Below, piece by piece: positions 50,640 through 63,399 of a stretch of DNA of 64,000 nt. The notes under the pieces are model-generated. The model saw only the letters and a program-made list of their open reading frames with translations. It did no database searches and was not told the DNA's origin. The stretch spans positions 6,944,001-7,008,000 of the forward strand of contig OZ316893.1 of assembly GCA_973895155.1 (NCBI GenBank). Reading direction: 5' to 3'. The stretch is from Marsupella aquatica. Lineage: Eukaryota > Marchantiophyta. Both the position numbers and the translations under genes were made by a program. The first letter of the stretch is position 1, and each line of letters starts with the position of its first letter.

Positions 50640-51840
50640 TTCAGTCATGGATTGGACGGGTCCCCCAAATTTTGACACTGCTATATAGCCAATTCACTTT
50701 TCAATGATTTGTCTTACTTAGAACTTTTGTCATATAGTTTTACTTTATGTGCTTTAACAAGGTGCACCACCTGTGTATCATTTAGACTTTAGATTACTTT
50801 GGAACCCCAATGAGGGTTTTTCTATCTTCCTATGCTAGAGCTCTCATTCCCCACTGCATTTAGTTCTCAACAGAGTTCATTCACCCCCTTTAACAGATTT
50901 TATGGAAGATTTGTCAATTCTAGTGAATGAGAGAGAGAATTGATAGTTTGAGGTGTGGACTTGTCTTGCTTTAAGTCCTCCTCAAACTTGTATTTCCTAA
51001 GCTTATGGTTTTTATTGTCATTAGCTAACACAAGGGTGTATCTTTTGTATCTTATTTGCACAACTTTTGATTGATTTGAGTATTTGTCGTGACATATAGT
51101 ATCGTAGCCATAGTGTATTGAAAACATACAAGGCACCGACAATGCACATATGCAAGCTGCTAGCAACCAACATGCATAGAAAAAGTCACATCACATTGAC
51201 AAGTGCCAAGAAAAAGCAAATGAGGTGGTATGTATGTAGTGGAGGTGTAAACCTATGTATAAACCTTTGTACATAAAAGGCGTAAGAGAAACAAGCGTAC
51301 TGAAATCGAATCAAAAACCGGCGAGATGCCAAGATCGGCCGGGAGCATCTAACGAATCCCTGTGTGAATCCGGTGTATGGAACTGACGAGCACTGTCTGA
51401 GCTCTGTCAACAGCAATTCAAGAGGAACTGAAAAACGGCAAAGAAAGACATGCCCTAAGTAAGCCAAGTCCAAGCGTCACACTAACAACCACGTTTGCTT
51501 CAAGAACTGCCCAGACTTGCTACAAGAACATGTCGCTAACTCAAGTAGTACACTAGCCCTAACTACATACCTAGCGGGCATGCGAGGGACATGCCGATGT
51601 GCACAAGAGGGATTGTCCCTCGGCATGACATATTATTAAAGCAAGTGACAATCTGTATGTACCTTATATACACTATTTTTCAAGACTTGTGCACTTGTAC
51701 TGGTCATTACGTAACATGTACTATTCTTTGGCATGTGTTATATATTTCCCACTCAATCCTACCAAATACTATGCATAAATGGTTTACAAAGTGACAATAT
51801 AAAACATGAAACATGTTCAAGGATGAACATGCTAATGCTG
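50640..51840 (+). repeat. Dispersed repeat family R, copy 4, interrupted by an LTR
   Basis: Parallels 34850-35695 from CCCAAATTTTGACACTGCTA on the left to GATGAACATGCTAATG on the right. It is split at 51084/51631 by the solo LTR. The phrase CATGGATTGGA followed by GGTCCCCCAAA recurs just outside the right end at 51904. Confidence 0.6.
51085..51630 (+). mobile_element. Solo LTR
   Basis: A 546-bp insertion starting TGTCGTGACATA and ending GGCATGACA, i.e. TG...CA with short imperfect inverted ends. It is flanked by TATT at 51081-51084 and 51631-51634. Family R copy 2 supplies the unfilled site: its TTGATTTCAGTGTTATTAGAGCAAG is continuous where this copy is broken. A TATA-like TACATAAAAGGCG near the middle supports the plus orientation. 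No internal retroelement domain follows. The 4-bp duplication is one shorter than usual. Confidence 0.65.
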
Positions 51841-54058
51841 ATGTGGACTTTAACTTTACAGGATGTTGGGAGACCACGTTTTAAATGTACCTGTTTTCAA
51901 TCATGGATTGGAGCAGGTCCCCCAAAATACTGATCTGGACAAACTTTAACTTTATAGGAGACCATGTATCTTTTACATAGACAAGTGGCTTGTACAAGAA
52001 ATCCCCCAATCTTAGAGTCAACTTGCAGATGAGTAGCCTTTTGTTTGTGACCCTCAAATTGTTGGCCCTTAGGTTTTACATGAAGGTGGGTGTCATTGAC
52101 CCATCTTGCGACTACTCTCTAGCCAAGAAAGGTAAGGCGTGGAAGTCACCATCTTGGGAAATTGGTCAGAAGCCAGATTCCATGACTCAGAGATGAGCAC
52201 AGTCTAAGTCAGCCCAATCGTACCTCCTTAAGACAAATCCGCAACAAATGTCAAATCTTATGATATGGCCACTTGAAGTCGAGAGCAACTCTTAGGGGTT
52301 TCACTTCCACAAAAATGACACATCACATGCGACAAAGTATAGAGTCATTTTATTGGTTCAAAGGGAAGACTTCAGAATTTTATGAGAAGAACAATAGGGT
52401 TTTTTTAATCAAATTTTGAGACTTATAAGAACATTAGGGTCCTTATAACCAAATTTTTAGAATATTCCAAGAATATTCCAAATTTATAGGGGTTGAAAAA
52501 TAAAATTCTTACATTTTAGGGGGTCCGAGGCCTAAAAACGTCGTAGGTGATGGGGAGACATCCATATAGTGAGACCCACGAGGAGCAACTTAGGCGCCCC
52601 AGCCCGCCTAGACTGAAGTGCCAGATCCAAGGCACAAGCACAAGGGATGCTTGGACCACTTGACCCAAGCACTAAGTTGGTCATAACGTCTGGCTCCAAA
52701 CTCTATTCATGGACTGTGAGACCTTGTTGCGATCAATGATTTGGCACCTACGTGCACATAAGAGAGCGAGTCAAATGGACCTTGTTATGCCTTCCAATTG
52801 GGGGCCAAAGATTTAGGGTTGGAAATTCTCCAAAAGCATATATGAGGGAAGTACCCTTTATTTGTCAATCAAGGAGCTTGTGATCACACTGATTACTCCC
52901 CAAGTCACTACCTATGCTGGTGCAAGGGACTTGTGGAAAAACCCTTGGTTGGCATGTAACTGGAAATGAAGGGAGGTTAGTTGGCTTTCAAAGCTCAAGT
53001 TACACAAGCCAGGGGAGGTGAGTGACCTTGACGCCAGGGGATGCTAGTGTCACTCCCAGTTTGGTATGTGTCAAGGACCCATAGTCAATAGCTGAGCATT
53101 TGGATTTATAAGCATGAGGCCTACGTGAGGTCAGCTTTGTGCTACAGGACCCATACGCTGCAAAGCTAGAGACCCAACTAGAGACATGGGAAATAAGGTG
53201 AAATTTGGTTCCCTTGGAAAGGGGATGGTGCATAATAATGGGGGCCTTCTGTTTCTCTCCATTCAACGCAAATGAGAGGGCCAGTTGCATCCACTATATA
53301 AAGTTAAAATGCAAGCCAAAATGTGTCAAGTGTGGAGCTAACAGATGCAAGACCCTGATTTGAAACAGTCCCTTGGGCCATTCTTGAAGAAGGCCTCAAG
53401 AGGAGGTCTAAGTTTGTGACAAAAACACATGTAGACATCAGCAAGAAATTTAAAGGATTCGCAACTGAAGGGGCCCATTGGCATATGAGAAGGCTCTTTA
53501 ATGGTTTTGTCTCATTGTGCCCCTGAGTTCATGTAAAGTGAAGTCTGACCTGTTCCCACAATTGATTGGCTACGATGTATTGCATCTCATAAAGAGAAAA
53601 AAACTAAAGGGAACAGTCTAGCTACCAAGATTTATTGTAATCTACTTTTGTTGACACTGTAATTTCAGCCAAACTTAAGTTTAGAAACCTCTTAAGGATA
53701 TATTTCGAGATCTTTCTATCCAGAAGCAAGACTTATGATTAAGAAGGAAGGGCAAGATCAAGGCCCATTATGTGACTGTCATACAAGCTGCCAGCCTTTG
53801 CTGCCCATCGGATGCAATTTTTTCTATTAAGTATAAAAGTGAATTAATGAACCCCACTTTGGGGTCTGTTCACCACCTAGCATGGGGTCAGCTATGGTCA
53901 TCCCAACTTGTGCTATAATCTGGATCTGGTGGCAGGAGACGGCCGCTACACACAAATTAATGTGATGAGTATGAATCTTGCCTCTCGTGCTTAATCCCTT
54001 ATGAGCACTAAGATGCCTCTCAGCAACAAATGTTTTGTATGGTCACATTTTGAGCATT
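51841..54058. other. Intergenic, repeat-derived, no gene recognised
   Basis: Long run of ordinary composition with only short frames (for example 53000-53290 minus). It may include degraded retroelement sequence, but no gag or pol motif was seen. Confidence 0.35.
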
Positions 54059-54200
54059 ACTGTATCTTTGACCATTAGATCTATGCATGTGCCCACTTCA
54101 TGACCATTAGATCTATGTGACCACTTCACAGCAAACATTGCAGGGTCATATTAATTATGACAGTTAGATCTATGACCATTAGATCTATGTACCCACTTCA
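54059..54200. repeat. Short tandem/dispersed repeat of GACCATTAGATCTATG
   Basis: The 16-bp phrase GACCATTAGATCTATG appears three times, with a fourth diverged copy (GACAGTTAGATCTATG) and CCCACTTCA spacers. It abuts the left end of the pogo-like element. Confidence 0.75.
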
Positions 54201-54209
54201 CCTGGTATA

Positions 54210-55087
54210 CAGTGAACTTTGGATAAACGCATCCTCTCGGAAAGAAGGATCTGGCGTGCACTAAAGCAGGTGTTGCATGACTTGATAAGCGCACGTCCCA
54301 CTAAAAGTGTTGTAATAGATAAGTGTGCTTAATTTGGGATCCTTTGTTAAATGTGTAATTATCCAGGGTTTCCAGGTATTTGAGACCAACTTGTGTGGGC
54401 GATGGCAGATTGAGCACTACCAAGTGAATGAACAATGATATGGACTCCAAAACTCACCATGCACATTGTAAATACTACAATATACCCAGATCACACCAAC
54501 ATTCTGTGAAATCAAACTTTATTTCAATATGACAACAAATTTTATTTCAAAATGACAACATTATGTCCGATGCATAGTAAAAACAAAAGTGGACTACAGT
54601 TCCTACATTGGGCCTACACAACTTCTTTAGTACCGACGGCATTATGGATTGAGTAGTCCCTTCAACTAAGGAGCTTCCTGCCTGGTCTACTTCACCCTCC
54701 ACTGCCTCAGCATTGTATTTTCCTTCAATATAGGTCCATCTTCCATCTGGACTAAAAGACCCCGTAGTCAAACTCGTACCTTGATCCCTGCCCTAATTCA
54801 TTGCCCAAACTCCTTAAGTGCATTATGTACTCTACTAATGGGCATGCCTTTATCAATAAATGACATTTCTGGAGTTTATACATTTACATATAAGCGCATT
54901 CAATCACTTATCCAAGGTAAGTGCTTAGAAAGTTGTCGTTTAGCGGAATGATTTTAGCCCTATGTGCGCTTAGAAAAAACACTTAAAAACCGCTTATCCC
55001 ATGTAAAAAAAAAGGGAAGAACAAGATGGCATGCAATAATCCAGGGTAAGCGTTTATGGAGTGTGTGAGTTTATCCAGAGTTCACTG
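54210..55087. mobile_element. pogo/Tigger-like (Tc1/mariner) miniature element
   Basis: The left end is CAGTGAACTTTGGATAAAC (54210-54228). The right end read in reverse is CAGTGAACTCTGGATAAAC (55069-55087), with one mismatch. The flanks are TA on both sides (54208-54209, 55088-55089), the target duplication of the Tc1/mariner superfamily. CAGTG...GGATAA termini are typical of pogo/Tigger elements. Near both ends the motif ATAAGCG or CGCTTATCC recurs. The total is 878 bp with no full transposase. Confidence 0.82.
54547..54771 (-). CDS. Unrecognised open frame inside the pogo-like element
   Basis: 74 codons from Met at 54771 (begins MTTGSFSPDGRWTYIEGKY). The composition looks protein-like, with Glu/Val/Gly in the centre, but I recognise no transposase motif. 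It may be a transposase remnant or captured sequence. Confidence 0.15.
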   Translation of the reverse strand: MTTGSFSPDGRWTYIEGKYNAEAVEGEVDQAGSSLVEGTTQSIMPSVLKKLCRPNVGTVVHFCFYYASDIMLSF

Positions 55088-55559
55088 TAGTAGAAAATAT
55101 GCAATAAAAGACTTGATGGGGCCCCTCTAGGTAAAGATATCTCTGACGAGCCCTCACTTTTCAAAAATACTTCCTAGGCTCCCTTGAGCCCTGCAACCCC
55201 ACTTCATGACCTGTGTGATTATTTTTCCCTTTTCTAATTCGAACATCTTACGTACATCTATGTATGTCAATCATTGAGGTGTACTCCTTGGAAGTATTTT
55301 TCCATTTATTTTTGTTTGAAAATACTAACATATAATACAGTCCGTCATACTTAGACGACCATGTCACTCCCTTATTCATTTTATCCTTATTTTTAAGTAC
55401 TTTTTGTCGGACTTCTATACAGAAACTTGTAGGGAATGCTTTGGCTTTTTCTCTGACTTGAAAAGAAGATTTAATTTTTTGGAAGTTAGTTTATTTTTAG
55501 TTATCTTGCTACTTGTGTTCCAATTTCTATGTGCAACGCACAGGTTATAAAACACCATC
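55088..55559. other. Intergenic, nothing recognised
   Basis: A hairpin-like TGTGCAACGCACAGG at 55531-55545 resembles the Helitron-like termini but is not followed by CTRR. Confidence 0.35.
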
Positions 55560-56104
55560 ACAACAACTTTACCTTATCTAAGTGAGATGTTCTCTCATCT
55601 TGCCATTTTATCTCACATTCACATTTTTTATCTCACCATGACATTTTTTCTCTCCCTGACATTTCTCACCTGGCTTAACATCTTTTCCTTGACTCTACAT
55701 CTTACCTTTTGCTCACCTTGACATCTTTGTCTCACTACAATATCTTTCCATCACCCTCAATTTCTTTTCTCTTCTCGATATGTATATTTTCTCTCCTCGA
55801 CCTCTTTTTCTCACCTTGTTATCTTTTCTCTCCTCGACCTCTTTTTCTCACTTTGACTTAATTTCCTCAGCTCAACATCTCTTTCTCTCATTGACATTTT
55901 TTTCACCTCAACATCTTTATCTCACCTCCTTGTCTTTGCCTCTCCTTGACATCTTGCCCTTGCCTCAACATCTTTCTCTCACCGTCCTCCCTATCTTTTC
56001 CTCACCTGGCCGGACATCTTGCCCTTGCCTCAACATCTTTGCCTCTCCTCGACATCTTGCTCTCATCTCAAAATCTTTCATGCAACCCACGGGCATCAGG
56101 CTAG
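55560..56104 (+). mobile_element. Helitron-like 3' end with minisatellite (copy H4)
   Basis: A long C/T-rich array of units such as CTCACCTTGACATCTTTTT and CTCCTCGACCTCTTTTT ends in TTTCATGCAACCCACGGGCA, then TCAGG, CTAG (56101-56104) and a host T. It shares the GGGCATCAGG terminal phrase with copy H2. The 111-codon Ser/Leu/Phe-rich frame across the array is a repeat artefact. Confidence 0.55.
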
Positions 56105-57949
56105 TTGTAACATAATACATAAAACTATCTACATCGATCAGTCCACCAGATCTACTCTCTAGAGTGTACTTCTGTGTATGCAGTATTTAGCACTTGTCAT
56201 TCCCACCCGCATTCCCATTTATTTTTTATTCATGTTTTAAAACACTTCTGCAAGGTACATATTATTTACTTGGTATGTAATGCTCACTCTCTTTAGTTGT
56301 TCCATGTCAATTTTTTGAAGTACTAAAGCTTGAAAGTATTTCTCCAAGTATAGTCTTGCCTTAACTGTTGTAAGGTAAACCAATGGTTTTGGGTGCTCTT
56401 TTTTAAAAAGTCATTTTTGGCAAATAAGTCAAGTGGGACTTAAACAATTCTTTGATGTTATTTTTCCAAAGGTTTTTTTGGAAATAAACATTTCAGACTT
56501 GAGCATTTCCTTGGTGTTATTTTTGTGAATTTTTAGATGTGAGCACTTAGGTGGAGTATTTCAAGCAATTTAAGTAACGCCGCTTAAACAACAAGTTTTA
56601 TTCGCTAGCTATTCCCAAGGCATTAATTGAACTTACAAGGCATCTATTGAATCCATGAAAATGAGCATAGAGCATGCACATAGTAACAAGTGAATAATAA
56701 GTTACATGACCTTAAAAATTTGAGCTCATTGGTTGGCGCAACAACCACAAAATTAGCTATCAAATCATACTGCAATTCACATCTATGTGTTTACTCAAGT
56801 GACAAAAAATTCAGTTTGTGTGTCCCACCCTGTGACCACAATCCAATCTGTAAAATGTACCTACAAAGACATTGACAAGTTCAGCATGCGGCTTCACTCC
56901 CAAATCCTGCTTATTTCAGTTCTACAAAAACATCACAATCTTGAACCAAGACTTTAGTCTACACAGTACTATCAAAGAGACAAATACCCTCATATATCTT
57001 AGAGGGGGGGGGGGAGATGTCCTACATCACGTGCGACATTTCAGGGTTTGGACCCCCTGACTTTCAAGTGAATTGTTTTTGCGCCCATGCACCCTTACTT
57101 TCTGAAAAGCGAGCATATTTTGGATGATTTACCCCTAAAAATCTTTAAGTAAAGTTCTATTATGATTTAAAAAATGCCTATTAAGAAAAGTAAAATTCCT
57201 CAATAGTGTAGACCCATGTGTTTTGCAATGGTGCAAATTCATCCGCCTTTCCATTGGATGCGATCTCTTGTAAAGTCTATAGACCAACCATGAAGTTGAG
57301 TATCTTGTAAATTTCATTCATGATCATCCAACAACTACTTGTCTTATTCACACTTGAATAGCGAAGCACGGTGGGTGCCAGATACTATGAATAGGTAACC
57401 AAACACCATTATAGGTTACCTATTCAACTGAAGGCAGCGTTTCTCTACCTTGCTTCACAAGCTCCCACATGATGATGTCCACATGATGGAGGGGAATTGA
57501 ACTTCTGACTGAGCATAAATCTCAATTTTCCAATCCGTCATCCCCTACTCTACTCCCTCCCACTAACCCTAGGCATGCATCAGATGTGAAGTATACACAC
57601 ATCACCTAGTACTTTGAAATAAACAATACTCAATTATATATCACAATTTACTCACACTCTGAATGTATATATGTGGTCAGAGCCTACAAGTCACTTGCAT
57701 CTAGGACATATACACTCTATCAACTATCCTAGACTTCATTCTCAAGTTCACATTTGAAATTACCATCTCTCTTTCAATCAGTTGCCCATCCGTTGCATCA
57801 TAAGTAAACAAAATTTTGTTGTTAACGGTAGATTTGTACCAATAACACTGCAAGCAACACAAATTTCCATTTTTTCCAACTACACGCCTGATTGCACGTA
57901 CAGGCCTGTCCAGCAGATCTATTACATTCCGACATCTAACCAATGTGAG
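56105..57949. other. Repeat-derived, no gene recognised
   Basis: The left part resembles 13790-13930. An 11-G run lies at 57004-57014. Two near copies of ATAGGTAACC/ATAGGTTACC flank 57390-57420. Only short open frames. Confidence 0.35.
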
Positions 57950-58900
57950 CCATTTCTTTGTATCATAAACTCAATCCTACCCAGTTAATTACCCTTAATC
58001 ATTCTTTCTTTATAGGTATTGCCTGAGCAACAACAGGTTGTTTCTCTCTTCCCTTCCTTTTCTTTGACTTATGATCTGGTAGAATGACCTGTTGAGCATA
58101 GACGACAATTGCAACGGCAAGCCCATGAACCATCCAACGCACAGTAGTCGACATAGAGAGATACGTGGTTCACCTCCACATGAGGCTACGTCCACGGGAA
58201 CACACATGAGCTTTACTGCACTCTAGGCCGACCGACCATACCAAGCATCCACAGCGCAAGCTCTCTCTATCTCTCAACTAGCTCCGTAACAATGAGCCTG
58301 AGTTCCCACTCTCCAAGCAAACACCGCTTGGTTATAGAGGGTGCACAACATGACTAACCTAACCAAGTCTGCGACTAAGGTTAGCCTTAACTACGGTGCA
58401 GTCGTGACTCTAGACCTAAGAGTAAATCCTAACATGACCAACCTTAGCAACAGACTCATACAAAACTGCTATATCACTACCAATGTCAACCAATCAAGTC
58501 ACATAGTCACCATTTTCCTTCTCCTTATTTACCAGTAGTGTTTTAGGTCTTCTGGGCTATCCTAGTTAGCCTATCAGTGGTGGACCTTGCCACCCAGTGC
58601 CCTCACCAATCCCAACACTCTCGCCTAAGTGCCCTTGGTGCCCAAACACCTACACGGAACTCCTTGAGCAAGCAACTTGGTACCTGTAGCACCTTCGGCG
58701 CCAACTCCCATACGAAGCCGCACTTGCTAGACTTTAACTTGACTGTAGCTCAATGGTCTTTACAATTTTCACAAGCAATCGAACACCTAAGTAAGTAACC
58801 CGCAGGATCTAGGAACTCCAAAACTAGCGTCTCAACTCAAGCTCAACAGACTTTGTATTTAAGTAGATTAGCGAATATAACCTATGGGCCAGCGTGGCCT
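57950..58900 (+). mobile_element. Possible decayed Copia-type LTR and flank
   Basis: ATACGTGGTTCACCTCC and GGCTACGTCCACGG (58161-58197) match a phrase often seen in plant Copia-type LTRs. Further right, CCAACACTCTCGCCTAAGTG also looks retroelement-derived. Boundaries, primer-binding site and coding domains were not found. Confidence 0.3.
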
Positions 58901-60084
58901 TGCCATAAGCCAAAGCCCAAGCTGACACCCATTGTTCGTCCAGAACTGCCCCTTTCAAGGTCGCCCATGCTTCCCCACTTCCTATTCGTCACTGGTTGAC
59001 CGTCTTCCCTCTAGTAGGACATGCTCATGGCCCAAATAGTTCTTTAAAGTGGACCAAAAAATAAAGCACACCCATTGTTCTTCCACAAATCTTTGGAATT
59101 ATTCCGCCAAACCCATTTAAATTGGCCTATACTTCTTTGCACGGGCCCACTCTCCCTCCCCCCCCTGGGCCCCCAGCATTATTAATAATGGGTTGGACGT
59201 GCGAACGGATGAAGGGTGCAAAAAATCTGATTTGAGATTAATTTTTATAATTGGCTTAGAAATATCAAGGGATGGTTTTATTCAAAGAACCCTTTCTAAC
59301 TAATATAGGCTTATATAAATGTTGCCCAAGTTAATATGCTTCAAGAGGTGATGTAATATGGATGTGACACGCGTCACAATAGGATTGGTCCTTGTGGCCA
59401 CCCTTTATTGGAACATGTGTATATGACATATAATTATGCTTGCAACATCTATGATTCAGAGTAGTTTAGGACTTTGGAGCTTTTGAACCCTGACTACCCT
59501 GCCGTGTGGTTCAAAAATGCCCCAAAGTTGAAGTTTGGGGTTAAAGGGTCACGAACACAAAAATGTATGTACCCAAAACCCTTCCAAAACACTCCCGTCA
59601 ATTTTAGTACCGTGTGCAAATGATGAATTTATAACTTTTCAAGGCTTTCATAAATGGTGTAAAATGTGAAATTATAATATCTCAAAGGGGCAGATTTATT
59701 CTCCAAAATTAAGTTTTTAAGAATAACAAGAGAAATTTTTATAGGCTTCCAAAAATAATAAGGGGTACTAAGGAGGGGGGTGTACGCACGTATACCTCTT
59801 TAGTTTACAAAGGCTGGGGGCCCAGGCCCCCCCCCCAATGAGACCCTCATACCTGGAATTCATCAATCCAACCTAGTACTTAAAAATAAAGAGAATAAAA
59901 TAATTTAATGTCAATTCACTCTACTTCCCGGCTTAGTGCTTGCTCCCTGCCAAAAACCATTATGTCAAGTAAATCTTTTCACTTTCATGTTCCATTCCAA
60001 AATGTACTCAAAATAGATCATAAAATTATATATTTTCACTTTAATGTTCCATGCCAAAAAGTAAACTACAAACTACAAAATAAC
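58901..60084. other. Intergenic, no gene recognised
   Basis: C-runs lie near 59158-59165 and 59829-59837. A short duplication of TTTTCACTTT.ATGTTCCAT lies at 59977 and 60033. Confidence 0.35.
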
Positions 60085-60330
60085 TAAAGTAACACATTCA
60101 AGTACTCTAACATAAACTTACTTTGTAGTATAACTTACATACTTACCTTGAACTATAACTTAGAGCCAATTTTAGTTACCCATCTAACTCAATCCAAAAG
60201 CCTTAAATAATTCTAGAAAATATCTTATGGCTGAGCATGGTTCCCTCCTTTTTCATTTTTTTAAAGGCACGATTTGTTATTAGAATAATAGATTAAAGAA
60301 AGGGAAAAATAATCACACCTTGTCATGAGA
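60085..60330 (+). repeat. Uninterrupted relative of the repeat hosting the MULE
   Basis: AATCCAAAAGCCTTAAATAA, AAAATATCTTATGG and TCCCTCCTTTTTCATTTTT run continuously here. Their counterparts at 345-392 and 2004-2055 are separated by the 1611-bp element. Confidence 0.55.
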
Positions 60331-63300
60331 AAGGGTTCCAGGGACGGGGCTAGTCAGGTATATCTTTACCTAGACTGAGGGGCCTATCAATTATTTTTGC
60401 TGAGCAAATGTGTTAAACCTGCACGGAAAGGAAACACTGGTGCTTTCATCTGTTTCGACGTCATGTGCTTGGTTGTGGGCTGCATCAGTTGCATCATTGT
60501 GTTACTGGCTCTCCTCATTTGATAAAGTATTAAATGCTCTACCCAATCACCTGAAGTACAAATGGACCTGTGAATCATGTATGGTAACACGCAAGTGACC
60601 GTCAAGTTTTGTCAGTTTCTTGTCCCCAATACAGTGGTCAATTTAGTGGGACATGGTAAGGGTGGCTCAAAACCCGGCTGAGGTCACGACGGGACCAGGT
60701 GAATGGGGGAGGGATCCCTTCCGAACGACGTGTCATCATGCAGCGCAATGCGGCGCCGCCTCTAAGAGGAGTATCACACCTAATCCGAGTGGATGGCACA
60801 GACAGACAGATGACAAATTGTTTCTAGTGTAATTTTATGAAGACCCACAACTTAACTTATGGTCTACGCATCGCTTTTCTTACATTGCAATCGCTTGTCT
60901 CGCTCGAACAAATTTTGCCTCGAAAAAACCAATTGAATTTCATTCAAAAAGTCAGCATTTCACGTATCTTCTTCAGGGCAGACGCAGGCCTGACTTCGCT
61001 TTGCATTCCGGGGATCAACTTGGAGGGTCTTGACATGGGGACATTTCTTAATTGTATTTTGTGACAAGAAGTCCCGTGTGCTCTCTTTCACTCGACAGAA
61101 TCGTCAGTCGACAAATGTTATTCGTTTACTTTCAGGACTTGTCACAGTGCTGTCTTACAAGTATCACTGTGCTGTCTTACAAGTAATTTGGGTATTACAG
61201 TACATCTCATCCAACTGACTTTGAGTAACAGGCCCGAACTGTAAAGTATTGGTTAAGATAGCGACCAATCAGCTAATGCCATTTGGCCCACAAGACTCAA
61301 ATTGAGACGTGCCTGACTTGAATTCAGTCTAAGTCAGTCTCCTCTGGTCTCTTGGCCCTGAAAAGCTTCATGCCCTGTTAATAAAATATATACTCTCGTA
61401 TATTAACGTTTCTTGCAGATCACTAATCATTAATTCTCTCGTAGAGACAGTACTCGTGCAAGCACATTGATTCTGATTCTAATGTATCCATGTACAGGTT
61501 CGAAACATTCCCGGAAACATTTTGTGATGTGTACGTACTGGTTGAAATTTAGCATTCTCATGCCACACTTAACGACCACGTGCCTCCACGTAAGCTGTTA
61601 CGGACATGAAAACAGACATTAGAAATCCATGGGGGACCAGCTCCCATGTTCCCTAGGGCTTGGGTGTCTTCTGTAACATATGCAAACACATTGGCCCATT
61701 TCCTCATAACACTAATGAAAACAAGTATTCCAAATTTGATTAGGTGATGCTTGGCGGTAAATCCTTTGGCTTCTCTCCAAGAATTGCACAAAAGAGAACT
61801 CAATATCGGACCTACACCCAATATACAATCAATGGATTGATCAGGAATGTTTTCTTCCAGGCAGTTGTCTGACAATTAGACTATGCATATGAATTGGATG
61901 TCCCAATTGACTCCCACAATAATCTACTTGCCACTTTATTATCAATCTTTTCACATTGGAATATCCAAACAAGTTCCAGACAAACCTACGTAAAACAGTT
62001 TCTTGTATATTTGTCTCTGTTCTTCATAGCAACTAGGCATAAAAAAAACACCAAATTTGATAATCCACGATGGAGTTGCTAGCCGCCATATATTATTGCA
62101 CGTGCTAACCTGAAACCGGGCCTGAATCTAATTCCCGCCAACACGAACCCGACTGAGATTGAACACCAAGTCCAGGGATAAAGTCTATGAATCGAAATGG
62201 GGCTAAGTTTCCAAGGGAGATTCCAGGCCTTAAGCATCCGATTTCTGTAGTGTCTTATGTGTTGTGAGCTTCACGCGCGTGTCAAGCTCATGATTGTTTG
62301 CTCCTCTTCCATGGTAACCATACTCTCTTGTCTTAACGTGTGTCTGAACCCTCAAAAATAACCGTTCAATTAAAGTGATGGACCTTTTTATCAACTGGTT
62401 TCGTTTTTGAATCCTTTGAAAGGGCCATCTCGGGTTTGTTGTTGTGAGAATGGGGGTTGGGGTAGTTTTTGTTTCCCTTGGTCCAACCCATTTCCCGATT
62501 ATCATCTGCAAGAGCCTCAGCTCAGCTCTTCCATTTGTATCGCCTGGGAAAAAAATGTTTAGCTTGCAAAATGATAATTGCAGATGCGAGATAAGTGCAG
62601 CGTGTCCACCATGCATACTTTTGTATGTATGTGCCTGGGGAGATCTATGTCTTGGACCCAGCCTCCGATCAACTGAATGAATCCAGGAGCTTCAGATGTT
62701 AGGGTGACTAGAAGATCCGAATTGTTCAAACAACTTTACCGATTCGGTTTGTATTATTGCTCGCTAATGTGGTGTATTGTATGAACACAGGGTTGGTCAT
62801 TCTGACAACCACGTATCGAGATGCATGTGCATATGGCGCCGGGGCTACTCGTGTTTCCTGTGACCTGTGTGGTCTGTTGCCCCGGGCTTCTATGTGGGGA
62901 GTTTGATGTTGACTTTTGAGCCACACGAAACTCCGTTCATTAGCCGGGATTTGGTGAGGACGGGTGTAATAAAAATAATTTGCATTTATTCGTATTTGTT
63001 CCCAAATCTTACAGGCGATGGACTGTGATGCATTGCATCTCGGGTGGATAGCTATCGTAGACTCTGCAAGTGGAAGTGTTTAGTGCATTATGGGCCCGTA
63101 CTACAGCTTGGTCGAATCACCACTCTTTACTAGATAGACCTGTATGTTCTCGTAAGCACCAGTTAAACTCAATTGTTGCTGACAACTGCGAGAATTAATT
63201 AATCAACCCCTTGTGAAAGCCTAATTGATCTCCCTCAATTGTGCTCCTTACTTCTAGTGAGACCACTCAATGTGATGTACCAACTTGCCAGCATTGCAAG

Positions 63301-63399
63301 GCACTTATACCTTTTACAATCTGATCAGAGACAAAGAGGCTATGTCCAAAATTCAAATTTGCAGAACTTCGCTGATGGTAACTTACTATGGTTATCCTC
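60331..63399. other. Intergenic, no gene recognised
   Basis: Short frames only. GCTGTCTTACAAGTA is duplicated at 61150 and 61172. Open frames at 61558-61875 and 62230-62616 (minus) of 105 and 128 codons show no family motif. Confidence 0.35.

Noticed and set aside
55780-56115. 111-codon Ser/Leu/Phe-rich frame
   Set aside because: Translation of the C/T-rich minisatellite of the H4 element.
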